Shown: piece by piece, positions 9,728-17,609 of the stretch
Position numbering within the stretch: the first letter of the stretch is position 1
How the letters are laid out: every line of letters begins with the position of its first letter
From: Nocardia asteroides
Lineage (GTDB): Bacteria; Actinomycetota; Actinomycetes; Mycobacteriales; Mycobacteriaceae
Assembly (NCBI GenBank): GCA_019930625.1
Contig: CP082844.1
Span: forward strand, 3,906,001-3,970,000
Reading direction: 5' to 3'
Length of the DNA stretch: 64,000 bases
Position numbers and translations under genes: made by a program
Notes under the pieces: generated by a model
Seen by the model: the letters and a program-made list of their open reading frames with translations, nothing else
What the model was told of the DNA's origin: nothing
Database searches by the model: none

Positions 9728-9800
9728 CGAAACCCCCTTACCCCTGCAGCCTCTGTCGACGATGACGGAGGCTCTCTTATATTGGCTCACCGCAACGAAA

Positions 9801-9834
9801 CTGGGCCGTCGGCAAAAGCCTGCCGACGGCCCAG
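9801..9834 (-). terminator. terminator hairpin of the IPT/TIG gene
   Basis: Perfect 14-bp inverted repeat (CTGGGCCGTCGGCA and TGCCGACGGCCCAG) with the loop AAAGCC, 13 nt after the IPT/TIG stop codon. Its core CTGGGCCGTCG recurs in the hairpin at 16802-16854, which also follows an IPT/TIG gene end. Confidence 0.7.
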
Positions 9835-9846
9835 CCGCATCAGCCG

Positions 9847-12800
9847 TCAGATATAGATGAATGGAAGACCATTACTGGTTCCTGCGGACGTGGTTGCGGT
9901 GACTTGCACTGTTCCCGTTCCAGCGGGAGTGACGGCGGTGATCTGTGACGCGGAGTCGACGGTGAACGAGGTCGCCGGTGTGCCGCCGAAATCGACGGCG
10001 GTGGTGCCTGTCAGGTCGGTCCCGGTGAGGACGACTGTCGTTCCGCCGGCCGCCGGTCCTACATTCGGAAGCACGACCGCCAGTGTCGGTACCGCGATGT
10101 AGGTGTAGGCGAGGCCGTTGCTGGTTCCGCCGGAGGTGGTGGCGGTGACTTGCACCGTACCGGTCCCGGCGGGTGCCACGGCGGTGATCTGGGTCGGTGA
10201 GTCGATCGTGAACGAGGTCGCCGGTGTGGCGCCGAAGTTCACGGCTGTGGTCCCGGCCAGGTCGGCACCGGTGAGAACGACGACCGTTCCGCCCGTTTCC
10301 AAACCTACGTTCGGCAGCAAAGTCGCCAGGCTGGGCGCCGCCAGGTAGGTGAAGGCGACGCCGTTGGTTGTTCCGCCCGGGGTGGTGGCGGTGACCTGCA
10401 CGATCCCGGTTCCCGCCGGTGCTACGGCGGTGATCTGTGTCGCGGAGTCGACGGTGAACGAGGTCGCCGGTGTGGCACCGAAGTTCACCGCGGTGGTTCC
10501 GGTCAGATCGGTTCCGGTGAGAACGACCGTCGTGCCGCCCGATGCCGGGCCTACGCTCGGAACCCCCACGGTGAGGGAGGGCACCGGAACATAGGTGTAG
10601 GCGACGCCGTTACTGGTCCCACCCGCAGTGGTGGCGGTAACCTGTACGGTCCCCGTCCCCGCCGGTGCTACGGCGGTGACCTGGGTGGCGGAGTCGACGG
10701 TGAACGAGGTCGCCGGTGTGCCGCCGAAGTCGATCGCCGTGACTCCGGTCAGTCCTGTGCCGGTGAGCACGACGGTGGTTCCGCCGGATGCCGAGCCCAG
10801 GTTCGGAACCGCCGCCGCCAGGGTGGGAACCGCGACGTAGGTGTAGAGAACGCCGTTGGTGGTTCCGCCCGGGGTGGTGGCGGTGACTTGCACGATCCCG
10901 GTTCCCGCCGGTGCTACGGCGGTGATCTGGGTGGGAGAGTCGACGGTGAACGAGGTCGCCGGTGTGGCGCCGAAGTTCACCGCTGTGGTGCCGGTCAGAT
11001 TCGTTCCGGTGAGAACGACTGTCGTGCCGCCGGATACCGAGCCCAGGTTCGGAACCGTCGTGGTGAGGGTGGGAAGCCCGACGTAGCTGTAGGCCACGCC
11101 GTTGCTGGTGCCACCCGCGGTGGTCGCCGTGACTTGAACCGTCCCGGTGCCCGCCGGTGCCACGGCCGTGATCTGGGTGTCGGAACCGACGATGAACGAG
11201 GTCGCCGGTGTGGCGCCGAAGTTCACCGCTGAGGTGGTGGACAGCCCTGTCCCCGTGAGGACGACGATCGTCCCGCCCGCTACCGGGCCCACGTTCGGAA
11301 CCGCCGTGGTGAGCGCGGGTACCGGCACATACGTGAAGGCCAAGCCGTTGCTGGTTCCACCGGGCGTGGTCGCCGTGACTTGCACGGTGCCGGTCCCGGC
11401 GGGTGCTACGGCGGTGATCTGCGTGGCGGAGTTGACGGTGAACGAGGTCGCCGGTGTGGCGCCGAAGTTCACCGCTGTGGTGCCGGTCAGATTCGTTCCG
11501 GTGAGAACGACTGTCGTGCCGCCCGATTCCGACCCCACATTCGGAACCGCTGCGGTCAGTGCGGGCACCGCGATGTAGGTGTAGGCGACACCGCTACTGG
11601 TTCCACCCGGTGTGGTGACCGTGAGTTGCACGGTTCCGGTTCCGGCGGGAACGATGGCCGTGATCTGGGTGTCGGAGTTGACGGTGAACGAGGTCGCCGG
11701 TGTGGCGCCGAAGTTGACCGCGGTCGCTCCGGTCAGCCCCGTGCCGGTGACGATCACCGTCGTGCCGCCGGTCGCCGGGCCGACATTCGGAACCACCGTG
11801 GTGACGGCGGGCACCGGGATGTAGGTGTAGGCGACGCCGCCGCTGGTTCCGCCGGGTGTGGTGACCGTGAGTTGCACGGTTCCGGTTCCGGCGGGTGCGA
11901 TGGCGGTGATCTGGGTGTCGGAGTTGACGATGAACGAGGTCGCCGGTGTGGCGCCGAAGTTGACCGCGGTCGCTCCGGTCAACCCTGTGCCGGTGACGAC
12001 CACTGTCGTCCCGCCCGCTTCCACACCTGCGTTCGGCACCGCCGCGGTGACAGTAGGCACTGCGACGTAGGTGTAGGCGACGCCGTTGCTGGTTCCGCCG
12101 GGGGTGGTGACGGTGAGTTGCACCGTTCCGGTTCCGGCGGGTGCGATGGCGGTGATCTGGGTGTCGGAGTTGACGATGAACGAGGTCGCCGGTGTGCCAC
12201 CGAAGTTGACCGCGCTCGCTCCGCTCAGTCCCGTTCCGGTGATGACGACGGTCGTCCCTCCGGTCACCGGCCCCACGCTCGGTACCGCCGCGCTGATGGC
12301 GGGCACTGCGACGTAGGTGTAGGCGACGCCGTTGCTGGTTCCGCCCGGTGTGGTGACGGTGAGTTGCACCGTTCCGGTTCCGGCGGGCGCGATGGCGGTG
12401 ATCTGGGTGTCGGAGTTGACGGTGAACGAGGCTGCCGGCGTCGCACCGAAGTTGACCGCGGTCGCTCCGGTCAGTCCCGTTCCGGTGATGACGACGGTCG
12501 TCCCTCCGGTCACCGGTCCGACATTCGGTACCGCCGCGGTGATGGCGGGCACCGGAATGTAGGTGTAGGGGAGGCCGTTGCTGGTTCCGCCCGGAGTGGT
12601 GACGGTGACCTGTACGGTCCCGCTGCCGGCCGGCGCGACCGCCGTGATCTGGGTAGCCGAATTGACCGTGAACGAGCTCGCCGGTGTGCCACCGAAGTTG
12701 ACGGCCGTGGCTCCCGTCAGATTCGTGCCCGTGATGACGACTGTCGTCCCGCCCGTAACCGGACCGGCACTCGGCACCAGCGTCGTCAGGGTCGGCACCG

Positions 12801-13779
12801 CCACATAGGTGAAGGGGAGTCCATTGGTGGTCCCTCCAGGTGTCGTGACGGTGACCTGCACGGTCCCCGTTCCGGCGGGTGCTACGGCGGTGATCTGGGT
12901 GTCGGAGTTGACCGTGAACGAGGTCGCCGGAGTGCCGCCGAAGTTGACCGCGGTGGCGGTCGACAAGCCCGTTCCGGTGATGATGACCGTCGTCCCGCCG
13001 GTTGTCGGACCGGTGGTGGGCACGAGGCTGGTGAGTGCGGGGACACCGGCATAGGTGTAGGAGACGCCGTTGCTGGTTCCCCCGGAGCCGGTGACCGTCA
13101 CCTGCACGGTGCCCGTTCCCGGGGGTGCGACGGCGGTGATCTGAGTGGGCGAGTTGACCGTGAAAATGGTTGCGGTATTGCCGAACCGGACGGTCAGGGG
13201 ACCGGTGAATCCGGTGCCGGTGATCGTGACAGTGTTGCCGCCCGAGGCGGGACCGGCGGTCGGCACAATCGACGTGATGGTCGGAACGACCACGTAGATG
13301 AACGGCACCGCGCCGCTGGTACCACCCGGTCCGGTGACGGTGACGGGCACGATACCGGTTCCGGCGGGCGTGACAGCCGTGATCTGCGTGTCGGAGTTGA
13401 CGGTGAACGAAGTCGCCGGTGTGCTACCGAAGTTCACCGCGGTGGCTCCCGTGAACCCCGAGCCGGTGAGGACGACCGTCGTCCCGCCTCCGGTGGAGCC
13501 CTGGTTCGGGTTGATGCTGTTCAACGCGGGGACCGGGACATAGGTGTAGGGGAGGCCGTTGCTGGTGCCCTCGGAACTGGTGACGGTGACCTGCACCGTA
13601 CCGACCGATCCGGCGGGAGCTATGGCCGTGATCTGGGTGGGGGAGTTGATAGTGAACGTGGTCGCGGTACCCCCGAACCGCACGGTCATTGGACCGCTGA
13701 AACCGGTACCGGTGATCGTGACATTGGTCCCCCCCGTGGTTGGGCCTGAGGTCGGGGAGAGGGAAGTGATGGTAGGCAT
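9847..13779 (-). CDS. giant 16-repeat IPT/TIG domain protein, no signal peptide
   Basis: A 1310-residue protein made entirely of 16 tandem IPT/TIG (immunoglobulin-like) repeats of about 82 residues. Each runs: [58 protein letters not shown]. It starts at repeat 1 ([13 protein letters not shown]) after TAGGAGG and ends within repeat 16. No signal peptide, membrane helix, sorting motif or catalytic domain is visible. I find no Lys, His, Cys or Trp and only two Arg. IPT/TIG folds occur in adhesins, phage tail and virion decorations and some enzymes. The phage-type lysis operon next door suggests a role on a surface or particle, possibly after release by lysis. Repeats 6-9 are nearly identical at the DNA level, so copy number may vary. 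Confidence 0.9.
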   Translation of the reverse strand: MPTITSLSPTSGPTTGGTNVTITGTGFSGPMTVRFGGTATTFTINSPTQITAIAPAGSVGTVQVTVTSSEGTSNGLPYTYVPVPALNSINPNQGSTGGGTTVVLTGSGFTGATAVNFGSTPATSFTVNSDTQITAVTPAGTGIVPVTVTGPGGTSGAVPFIYVVVPTITSIVPTAGPASGGNTVTITGTGFTGPLTVRFGNTATIFTVNSPTQITAVAPPGTGTVQVTVTGSGGTSNGVSYTYAGVPALTSLVPTTGPTTGGTTVIITGTGLSTATAVNFGGTPATSFTVNSDTQITAVAPAGTGTVQVTVTTPGGTTNGLPFTYVAVPTLTTLVPSAGPVTGGTTVVITGTNLTGATAVNFGGTPASSFTVNSATQITAVAPAGSGTVQVTVTTPGGTSNGLPYTYIPVPAITAAVPNVGPVTGGTTVVITGTGLTGATAVNFGATPAASFTVNSDTQITAIAPAGTGTVQLTVTTPGGTSNGVAYTYVAVPAISAAVPSVGPVTGGTTVVITGTGLSGASAVNFGGTPATSFIVNSDTQITAIAPAGTGTVQLTVTTPGGTSNGVAYTYVAVPTVTAAVPNAGVEAGGTTVVVTGTGLTGATAVNFGATPATSFIVNSDTQITAIAPAGTGTVQLTVTTPGGTSGGVAYTYIPVPAVTTVVPNVGPATGGTTVIVTGTGLTGATAVNFGATPATSFTVNSDTQITAIVPAGTGTVQLTVTTPGGTSSGVAYTYIAVPALTAAVPNVGSESGGTTVVLTGTNLTGTTAVNFGATPATSFTVNSATQITAVAPAGTGTVQVTATTPGGTSNGLAFTYVPVPALTTAVPNVGPVAGGTIVVLTGTGLSTTSAVNFGATPATSFIVGSDTQITAVAPAGTGTVQVTATTAGGTSNGVAYSYVGLPTLTTTVPNLGSVSGGTTVVLTGTNLTGTTAVNFGATPATSFTVDSPTQITAVAPAGTGIVQVTATTPGGTTNGVLYTYVAVPTLAAAVPNLGSASGGTTVVLTGTGLTGVTAIDFGGTPATSFTVDSATQVTAVAPAGTGTVQVTATTAGGTSNGVAYTYVPVPSLTVGVPSVGPASGGTTVVLTGTDLTGTTAVNFGATPATSFTVDSATQITAVAPAGTGIVQVTATTPGGTTNGVAFTYLAAPSLATLLPNVGLETGGTVVVLTGADLAGTTAVNFGATPATSFTIDSPTQITAVAPAGTGTVQVTATTSGGTSNGLAYTYIAVPTLAVVLPNVGPAAGGTTVVLTGTDLTGTTAVDFGGTPATSFTVDSASQITAVTPAGTGTVQVTATTSAGTSNGLPFIYI
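9847..13779 (-). repeat. 16 tandem repeats of about 246 bp inside the IPT/TIG gene
   Basis: The gene is a head-to-tail array of units of about 246 bp, one IPT/TIG domain each. The 5' units (1-3) are the most diverged, including TVRFG in units 1 and 3. Units 6-9 (about 11570-12560) share long identical stretches. The gradient of divergence suggests growth by repeated duplication in the middle of the array. Confidence 0.9.
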
Positions 13780-13925
13780 GGCTGCCTCCTATTTGCCGTG
13801 GTGATGATTCCTCTGCACCGGGGGGCGCCCGCCGCTGTTCAACGGCCCGGCTAATTCCATTAACACCTCTGGAGCGATGCCTGGCAACGTGTCTGGCGCT
13901 CCGTTTTGGTCCGTTTTCGAATCGC
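13780..13925 (-). promoter_or_regulatory. IPT/TIG gene promoter and leader (copy 1 of a duplicated element)
   Basis: Upstream region of the IPT/TIG gene, clearly homologous to 16448-16595. Read on the minus strand, it has two AAAACGGA direct repeats with a 10-bp period (13900-13917), then TTGCCA (13882-13887), a 17-nt spacer and GTTAAT (13859-13864) as a candidate -35/-10, then a leader of about 70 nt with a conserved CCCCCCGGT...AGAGGAA block and TAGGAGG before the ATG. The one-helical-turn spacing of the direct repeats just upstream of the -35 suggests an activator site. Confidence 0.65.
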
Positions 13926-14014
13926 CATCGGTGCGGCAGGTTGCGGCACGAACGTCCTGGCAGACGGTGTGGCAGCAATGTTTTCGGCAGCGCTGTGCCG
14001 CCGTCTGCCGGAGG

Positions 14015-14033
14015 GCGGCTCCTTCTGAGCCGC
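14015..14033 (-). terminator. possible terminator after the lysis operon
   Basis: Short inverted repeat (GCGGCT and AGCCGC, 7-nt loop) about 70 nt after the last gene of the lysis operon and before the IPT/TIG promoter. A second small stem (GGAAG and CTTCC) lies at 14086-14099, nearer the stop. Both are weak. The stretch 13926-14103 otherwise holds no gene. Confidence 0.25.
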
Positions 14034-14103
14034 GGTCCCGGCGAACGATTGGCGACCAAGCGGAACGTTCGTCAGCGTCCGGCCAGGAAGGAAACTTCCG
14101 GTC

Positions 14104-14409
14104 TCACAGAAACAGTTCGGGTGGGTCGTCGAACTCGATGCCCGCCTGCCGTGCCCTGGTCACCATCTTCCGGTCCCACTCCCGGTGCGCCCGCAGCGCC
14201 ATCCGGAACGCGCCCATCTGCTCGGACATCTGCTGTGTCTGCGAAATGGCCAGGTCACTCAGCACTTTCGCGGCGTCGGCTTTCGTCTTCGTCATGGTGG
14301 CGTCGACGTCGCCGCGCTTGAACCACGCCGTCACGGCCGCGGACAGCACCGACGAGCTGGCGATGAGCACCAGCGCCGCGAAAATCGGAGACTGCTGGAT
14401 CAGGTTCAT
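14104..14409 (-). CDS. phage-type single-span membrane protein, last gene of the lysis operon
   Basis: A 101-residue protein with one N-terminal membrane segment (about residues 8-29, following MNLIQQSP) and a charged, helical cytoplasmic tail (TKTKADAAKVL, REWDRKMVTRARQAG, DDPPELFL). The layout resembles the DUF2746-type accessory proteins in actinophage lysis modules, though I cannot confirm the family. Its ATG overlaps the stop of the preceding gene (ATGA), so translation is coupled. The likely role is as an accessory to holin function or timing. Confidence 0.65.
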   Translation of the reverse strand: MNLIQQSPIFAALVLIASSSVLSAAVTAWFKRGDVDATMTKTKADAAKVLSDLAISQTQQMSEQMGAFRMALRAHREWDRKMVTRARQAGIEFDDPPELFL

Positions 14410-14843
14410 GACGCCTCCCGAATCTTCACCGCGTGCAGCGTCCTGACGTCCTGCAGTACCTGTCTGCGCTTCCACAGGAAAGCGATCCCCAAGGCGATGG
14501 GCAGCGGACCCCCGAGAACCGTGGCCGGACCCAGGGTTCCATGCTGGACCTGCAACAGCAGCAGTTGCGCACCGAAGGCCACCAGTGACCAGCCCAGCGC
14601 CCCCAAACCGATTTGTTCGACCAGGTAACCCCAGACACGCCGGGCGAACACACCGGTCAGCGTCGCCACGCAGCCGATCAGCATGAGGATCAGCCACAGC
14701 GTGCGGAAATGCGAGGGCATGGCCGCGATCGCCGAACCCGATGGCGGGCCATAGACGCACTGCAACACCATCGAGACGCCGAAGACGGCGCACAGCACTA
14801 CTTCGAAGGGGTCGTGTCGGGTCTTCTCCTTCGGGGTTTTCAT
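14406..14843 (-). CDS. multispan holin-like membrane protein
   Basis: A 145-residue protein with about four hydrophobic segments (near residues 14-30, 45-65, 72-95 and 102-122) and charged ends (MKTPKEKTRHDP at the start, WKRRQVLQDV near the end). No named family is recognised. It is coupled by ATGA overlaps to the 73-residue gene upstream and the 101-residue gene downstream, in an operon that begins with an endolysin. Small multispan proteins in this position in actinophages are usually holins or holin-associated proteins, so that role is inferred from context. Confidence 0.65.
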   Translation of the reverse strand: MKTPKEKTRHDPFEVVLCAVFGVSMVLQCVYGPPSGSAIAAMPSHFRTLWLILMLIGCVATLTGVFARRVWGYLVEQIGLGALGWSLVAFGAQLLLLQVQHGTLGPATVLGGPLPIALGIAFLWKRRQVLQDVRTLHAVKIREAS

Positions 14844-15061
14844 GCTGGTTCACCGCTGTCGGGTGGCGCGGGGCTCACCCGGTGCCGTGCCGCCTCGACC
14901 GCGGGCAGGCCCAGCGCCGCCGCGACGACGGCGAGAACGAATCCGGAAAGATCGGACGAGACGACGCCCTTGGTGACGCCGTATCCGATCAGCGCTACCA
15001 GCAGCGGGTACAGCAAGGCGCGGACGGGCTCGCTGCGCAGGATGGTGATGACATTGTTCAT
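14840..15061 (-). CDS. small holin-like membrane protein
   Basis: A 73-residue protein with two hydrophobic segments (LLYPLLVALIGYGVTKG and FVLAVVAAALGLPAV) and a polar Pro/Ser-rich end. It has the size and topology of class II phage holins. Its start overlaps the end of the endolysin gene (ATGA) and its stop overlaps the next gene, forming a coupled series. The inferred role is to open the membrane so that the leaderless endolysin can reach the wall. Confidence 0.7.
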   Translation of the reverse strand: MNNVITILRSEPVRALLYPLLVALIGYGVTKGVVSSDLSGFVLAVVAAALGLPAVEAARHRVSPAPPDSGEPA

Positions 15062-16146
15062 CGGTTTTCCCTTTCTCCATTGTGTGGGTCGTGCAGGGGT
15101 TCATCGATGCCGTCGGCGGTCACCGTGGCCAGGGTCTGGCGCGGCGTCCAGTAGACGAGACCGTTCTCGAAGTTCTGGTAGGTACCGGTGTCCCAGGGAA
15201 TCTCGTCGGAGGTCGGCCAGCCGAGGCGGCCGTTCTCGGAGCCGCTGCGGTTCCAGCGGTCGCGGATCGCACCGTGCATCCAGTAGGCCTTCGCGCCGTC
15301 ACGCCGGTACAGCGCACCGCCTTGGAAGCCCTGTACCTCACCCCACGGCAGGCCGTCAGGTCCGTCCAACACGGTGCAGTCGGTGACCGGATATCCGAGC
15401 GGGCCTGCTTCCCAGCCCAACTCGCCGAACTTCTGCCACAACGTGTGCGGGATCGGATGCGCGCCGGTCGAGGGATGCCAGTAGATGAAGCCGTGCTCGA
15501 ACTGGGCGTATCGGCCCACTCTGTCCGAAGTGACGGACTCGCCGCCGCTGATTCGGTCTCCGAGCCAGGGATTGACGGCGTAGATGTCATCGATCGCGTC
15601 CGGCGGCGCTGCGGCGGGTGCACCGGCGGCGTATTCCTGGACATAGCCTATGAAGCGGGTCCAAGGGAAGTTGAAGCCCACGTCGGTGTGTGTGCCGAGG
15701 CCGAGGCATTCGGTCACGTAATTGTGGTCGCTCACGCCCTCGCGCTGCTGGTAAGGCGGTGTGATGACGTCGATGGCGAAGCCGTATCTGCTCGCGTCCT
15801 GGACAGCCAGCCACGCGGCGATCCGAATGTCTCCGTCGATCTGTGCCCAGTCGTCCGGTCCCCACCCCGCGCGGCTGCCGGCGAAGCACAAGTTGATCGT
15901 GTACGGGTTCGCGTCCAGCACCGACCAACTCGCGAGGTCGGTGTCGAGGACATCGCACACGATGCGATCGCGCACGGTGTAGTGATAGCTGACCCCGTGG
16001 CCGGGATCGTTGAGATAACTGGCCAGGCTCTCGGCCGTGCCGTCGCCTTCCTGCGTGTGCAGCAGGAAATTGGTGATCCGCGCTCCGTGGCGCGAAGACC
16101 CCGATGCGCCCATACGATTGAGTTCTGTGTATTCCGGTGGCATCAT
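15058..16146 (-). CDS. endolysin-like N-acetylmuramoyl-L-alanine amidase with LGFP repeats
   Basis: A 362-residue peptidoglycan hydrolase without a signal peptide. Residues 20-175 form an amidase_2/PGRP-type zinc domain; candidate ligands are His30 (FLLHTQEG) and the His and Asp of GTHTDVG near 150, with further conserved points SYHYTV and DHNYV. Residues 195-345 hold LGFP-type wall-binding repeats (WEAGPLGYPVTD, NGRLGWPTSDE, FENGLVYWTP), which are typical of mycolic-acid actinomycetes. The ATG at 16146 follows GGGAGG by six bases; the upstream open frame has no support. It leads a four-gene coupled operon with two holin-like proteins, the arrangement of an actinophage lysis cassette. Confidence 0.88.
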   Translation of the reverse strand: MMPPEYTELNRMGASGSSRHGARITNFLLHTQEGDGTAESLASYLNDPGHGVSYHYTVRDRIVCDVLDTDLASWSVLDANPYTINLCFAGSRAGWGPDDWAQIDGDIRIAAWLAVQDASRYGFAIDVITPPYQQREGVSDHNYVTECLGLGTHTDVGFNFPWTRFIGYVQEYAAGAPAAAPPDAIDDIYAVNPWLGDRISGGESVTSDRVGRYAQFEHGFIYWHPSTGAHPIPHTLWQKFGELGWEAGPLGYPVTDCTVLDGPDGLPWGEVQGFQGGALYRRDGAKAYWMHGAIRDRWNRSGSENGRLGWPTSDEIPWDTGTYQNFENGLVYWTPRQTLATVTADGIDEPLHDPHNGERENR

Positions 16147-16174
16147 TCCGTGCCTCCCGATGATCGGATTGCGG

Positions 16175-16193
16175 TGCGGCGACCATCGGTCGC
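16175..16193 (-). promoter_or_regulatory. hairpin in the leader of the lysis operon
   Basis: Perfect 8-bp inverted repeat (CGGCGACC and GGTCGCCG) with the loop ATC, between the 47-codon IPT/TIG remnant and the endolysin ribosome site. It could act as an attenuator or as a weak terminator for the short upstream frame. Confidence 0.35.
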
Positions 16194-16303
16194 CGAGGAT
16201 GGGTCGAAGCAGGACGACGGGGGAGCCGGACTGCACCCGGTAGGGGAGTAGACCCGCGCGTCGGACTGCGTCGTGACGTCGATTCGCCGAAGGACCGGGG
16301 AAT

Positions 16304-16447
16304 CTAGTTGAACCCGTATGCGCAGGAGGAGGGTTCGTGGTGTCGCGCTTCCGCGTGTACCGGGGTGCTGTCCGCCGAGACGCCGGTCGCGGTGACACGG
16401 GGACCCCACCATTGATGTCCCGAGGACGGGAAGAGGAAAGTAGGCAT
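16304..16447 (-). pseudogene. 5' remnant of an IPT/TIG gene (47 codons)
   Basis: A short frame starting MPTFLFPSSGHQWWGPRVTA directly after leader copy 2. It aligns with the start of the intact giant protein ([20 protein letters not shown]): same MPT start, same spacing to SGP/SGH, and VTATG for VTITG. After about 30 residues it departs and stops at codon 48. I read it as the truncated 5' end of a second IPT/TIG gene. It could still be translated as a leader peptide ahead of the lysis operon. Confidence 0.5.
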
Positions 16448-16595
16448 GTCGCTGCCTCTCTGTTTGCTGGTTCCTCTATACCGGGGGGTGCCCGACTCTG
16501 TGTGTGGCCCGGTTACTTCCATTAATGCCCCAGGAACAGCGCCTCTGCAACGCGTCCCGGCATCCGTTTTTGTCCGTTTTCCAGATCGTTGCCAG
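16448..16595 (-). promoter_or_regulatory. promoter and leader ahead of the lysis operon (copy 2)
   Basis: Diverged duplicate of 13780-13925. Shared on the minus strand are two AAAACGGA boxes with a 10-bp period (16563-16580), TTGCAG (16545-16550) and ATTAAT (16521-16526) as candidate -35/-10 at 18 nt, a conserved GGAAGTAACCGGGCC-type block, a C-run followed by GGT and AGAGGAA, and AGAGGCAG before the ATG. It now precedes the 47-codon remnant and then the endolysin operon, so lysis genes and the giant repeat protein may respond to the same regulator. Confidence 0.6.
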
Positions 16596-16800
16596 GCGTT
16601 GACCGGTGGGGGTGCTCCAGTGCGGATTTATCGTCCGGCCCTGCTGCGGTGCCGTTCTCGGGAACGTGAGCAACCGGAGTATGTCGCGGAGATTTCGGCC
16701 GCCACGCTAGGAGACGAAAATCAGTCGCACAGCGCCCGCGGCCGCCTGCGAATCCGTCTGCTGGGTGGTGGTTTACGAGAGCACAACCGAGCCTCCGAGG
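16596..16800. other. stretch without a recognisable gene
   Basis: About 200 bp between leader copy 2 and the long hairpin. No convincing coding frame, RNA or repeat was seen. It is probably debris from the deletion that removed most of the second and third IPT/TIG copies. Confidence 0.4.
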
Positions 16801-16801
16801 T

Positions 16802-16854
16802 GCGCCAACGACTGGGCCGTCGCCGGATTCCGGCGACGGCCCAGTCGTTGGCGC
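16802..16854 (-). terminator. very long perfect hairpin after an IPT/TIG relic
   Basis: A perfect inverted repeat with 25-bp arms (16802-16826 and 16830-16854) and the 3-nt loop ATT. The core CTGGGCCGTCG matches the terminator of the intact IPT/TIG gene at 9801-9834. It follows the relic at 16858-16965 in the direction of transcription, so it is best read as that lost gene's terminator. Confidence 0.7.
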
Positions 16855-16857
16855 GAT

Positions 16858-16965
16858 CAGACCTAGGTGTGGTGCGGGCATACCTGGTACCGCCCGATCC
16901 TGTGACGGTGACCTGCACAGCTCCGAACCGCCCAGAGCGACGGCCGTGATCTGTTCCGAGAGCAT
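16858..16965 (-). pseudogene. 3' relic of another IPT/TIG gene
   Basis: Reading the minus strand gives SEQITAVA, then after one frameshift [13 protein letters not shown], which matches the second half of an IPT/TIG repeat (compare TQITAVAP and [13 protein letters not shown] in the intact protein). The frame ends shortly afterwards, just before the homologous terminator hairpin. Only about 35 codons survive, and the upstream part is gone. It shows that a further IPT/TIG gene once lay here, next to the ESX-accessory cluster. Confidence 0.6.
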
Positions 16966-17021
16966 GAGGTGTGCTTGCCCTGCTATGTGCGCGTTGCCGC
17001 TCCACGTGCCGAGCGGAGCGA

Positions 17022-17609
17022 TCAGCCCTTCAACGTGCGGATCATGTTCACCAGTGCGTGGGCGCCTTCTCGTGTCGGTTGGTCATCTGGCGTCGTTCGA
17101 TCACGGGTGCCGTAGAAGTGAAGTGCGCCCTCCCAGCCGTCGATGCTGGCGGTGAGTTCGATCTCGAGCAGCGTAGTGGCGGGATTCGCCCCCTTGGGGA
17201 GTGGTTCGGTAACAACCTTGACAGTCACGCCGTTCACGGTGAGGAACTCGGCCGGGTAGTTCCCGGTCGTCGACGGGGGCTCGGACAGGGTGTTACCACT
17301 GACGATTATGCGGAACAGCGATACCAATCCGAGGTGACGCCATGCGGACCCGTCTGCCTTCTCATAGAAGCACCCGTTGCCGCCGCCGATTTCATCGGTC
17401 AGCGCCTTGCCGCCCGCACCAGGGCTGATCTTCAGGTTATCGGTACCAGCTCGGATGGTGAAGAACTGTTTTGTAGCGTCGCACAACTCTTGGATGGTGT
17501 GGTTGCTCGTCGGCACCTCATATGTTTCGGGATGAGTACGCGGCAACAGATCGCAACCCGAAAGTAGTATGGCCAGCGCCGAAGTCGCGACAACTTTTCG
17601 TATGTTCAT
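17022..17609 (-). CDS. putative lipoprotein of the ESX-accessory cluster
   Basis: A 195-residue exported lipoprotein. The signal peptide ends in the lipobox LLSGC near residue 18; the mature protein has Cys residues at ELCDATK and NGCFYE that could pair. It resembles the DUF3558-like lipoproteins of Nocardia in size and style, but no firm family signature is seen. The ATG at 17609 is chosen because it overlaps the stop of the upstream gene (ATGA) and follows GGCAGG. It is the last gene of a coupled cluster. Confidence 0.75.
   Translation of the reverse strand: MNIRKVVATSALAILLSGCDLLPRTHPETYEVPTSNHTIQELCDATKQFFTIRAGTDNLKISPGAGGKALTDEIGGGNGCFYEKADGSAWRHLGLVSLFRIIVSGNTLSEPPSTTGNYPAEFLTVNGVTVKVVTEPLPKGANPATTLLEIELTASIDGWEGALHFYGTRDRTTPDDQPTREGAHALVNMIRTLKG

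Noticed and set aside
9847..13779. The 246-bp repeats as a CRISPR-like or minisatellite array
   Set aside because: The period equals a whole number of codons and a complete IPT/TIG domain, with one continuous frame, so they are protein domain repeats.
10349..13804. Many plus-strand frames of 70-140 codons, and one of 789 codons, across the IPT/TIG gene
   Set aside because: They are antisense shadows of a repetitive GC-rich gene. They repeat with the 246-bp unit, lack ribosome sites and have no recognisable motif.
9801..16965. A complete prophage or contractile injection system
   Set aside because: No terminase, portal, capsid, sheath, tape-measure, baseplate or integrase gene is present. 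Only lysis-type genes and the IPT/TIG protein are found.
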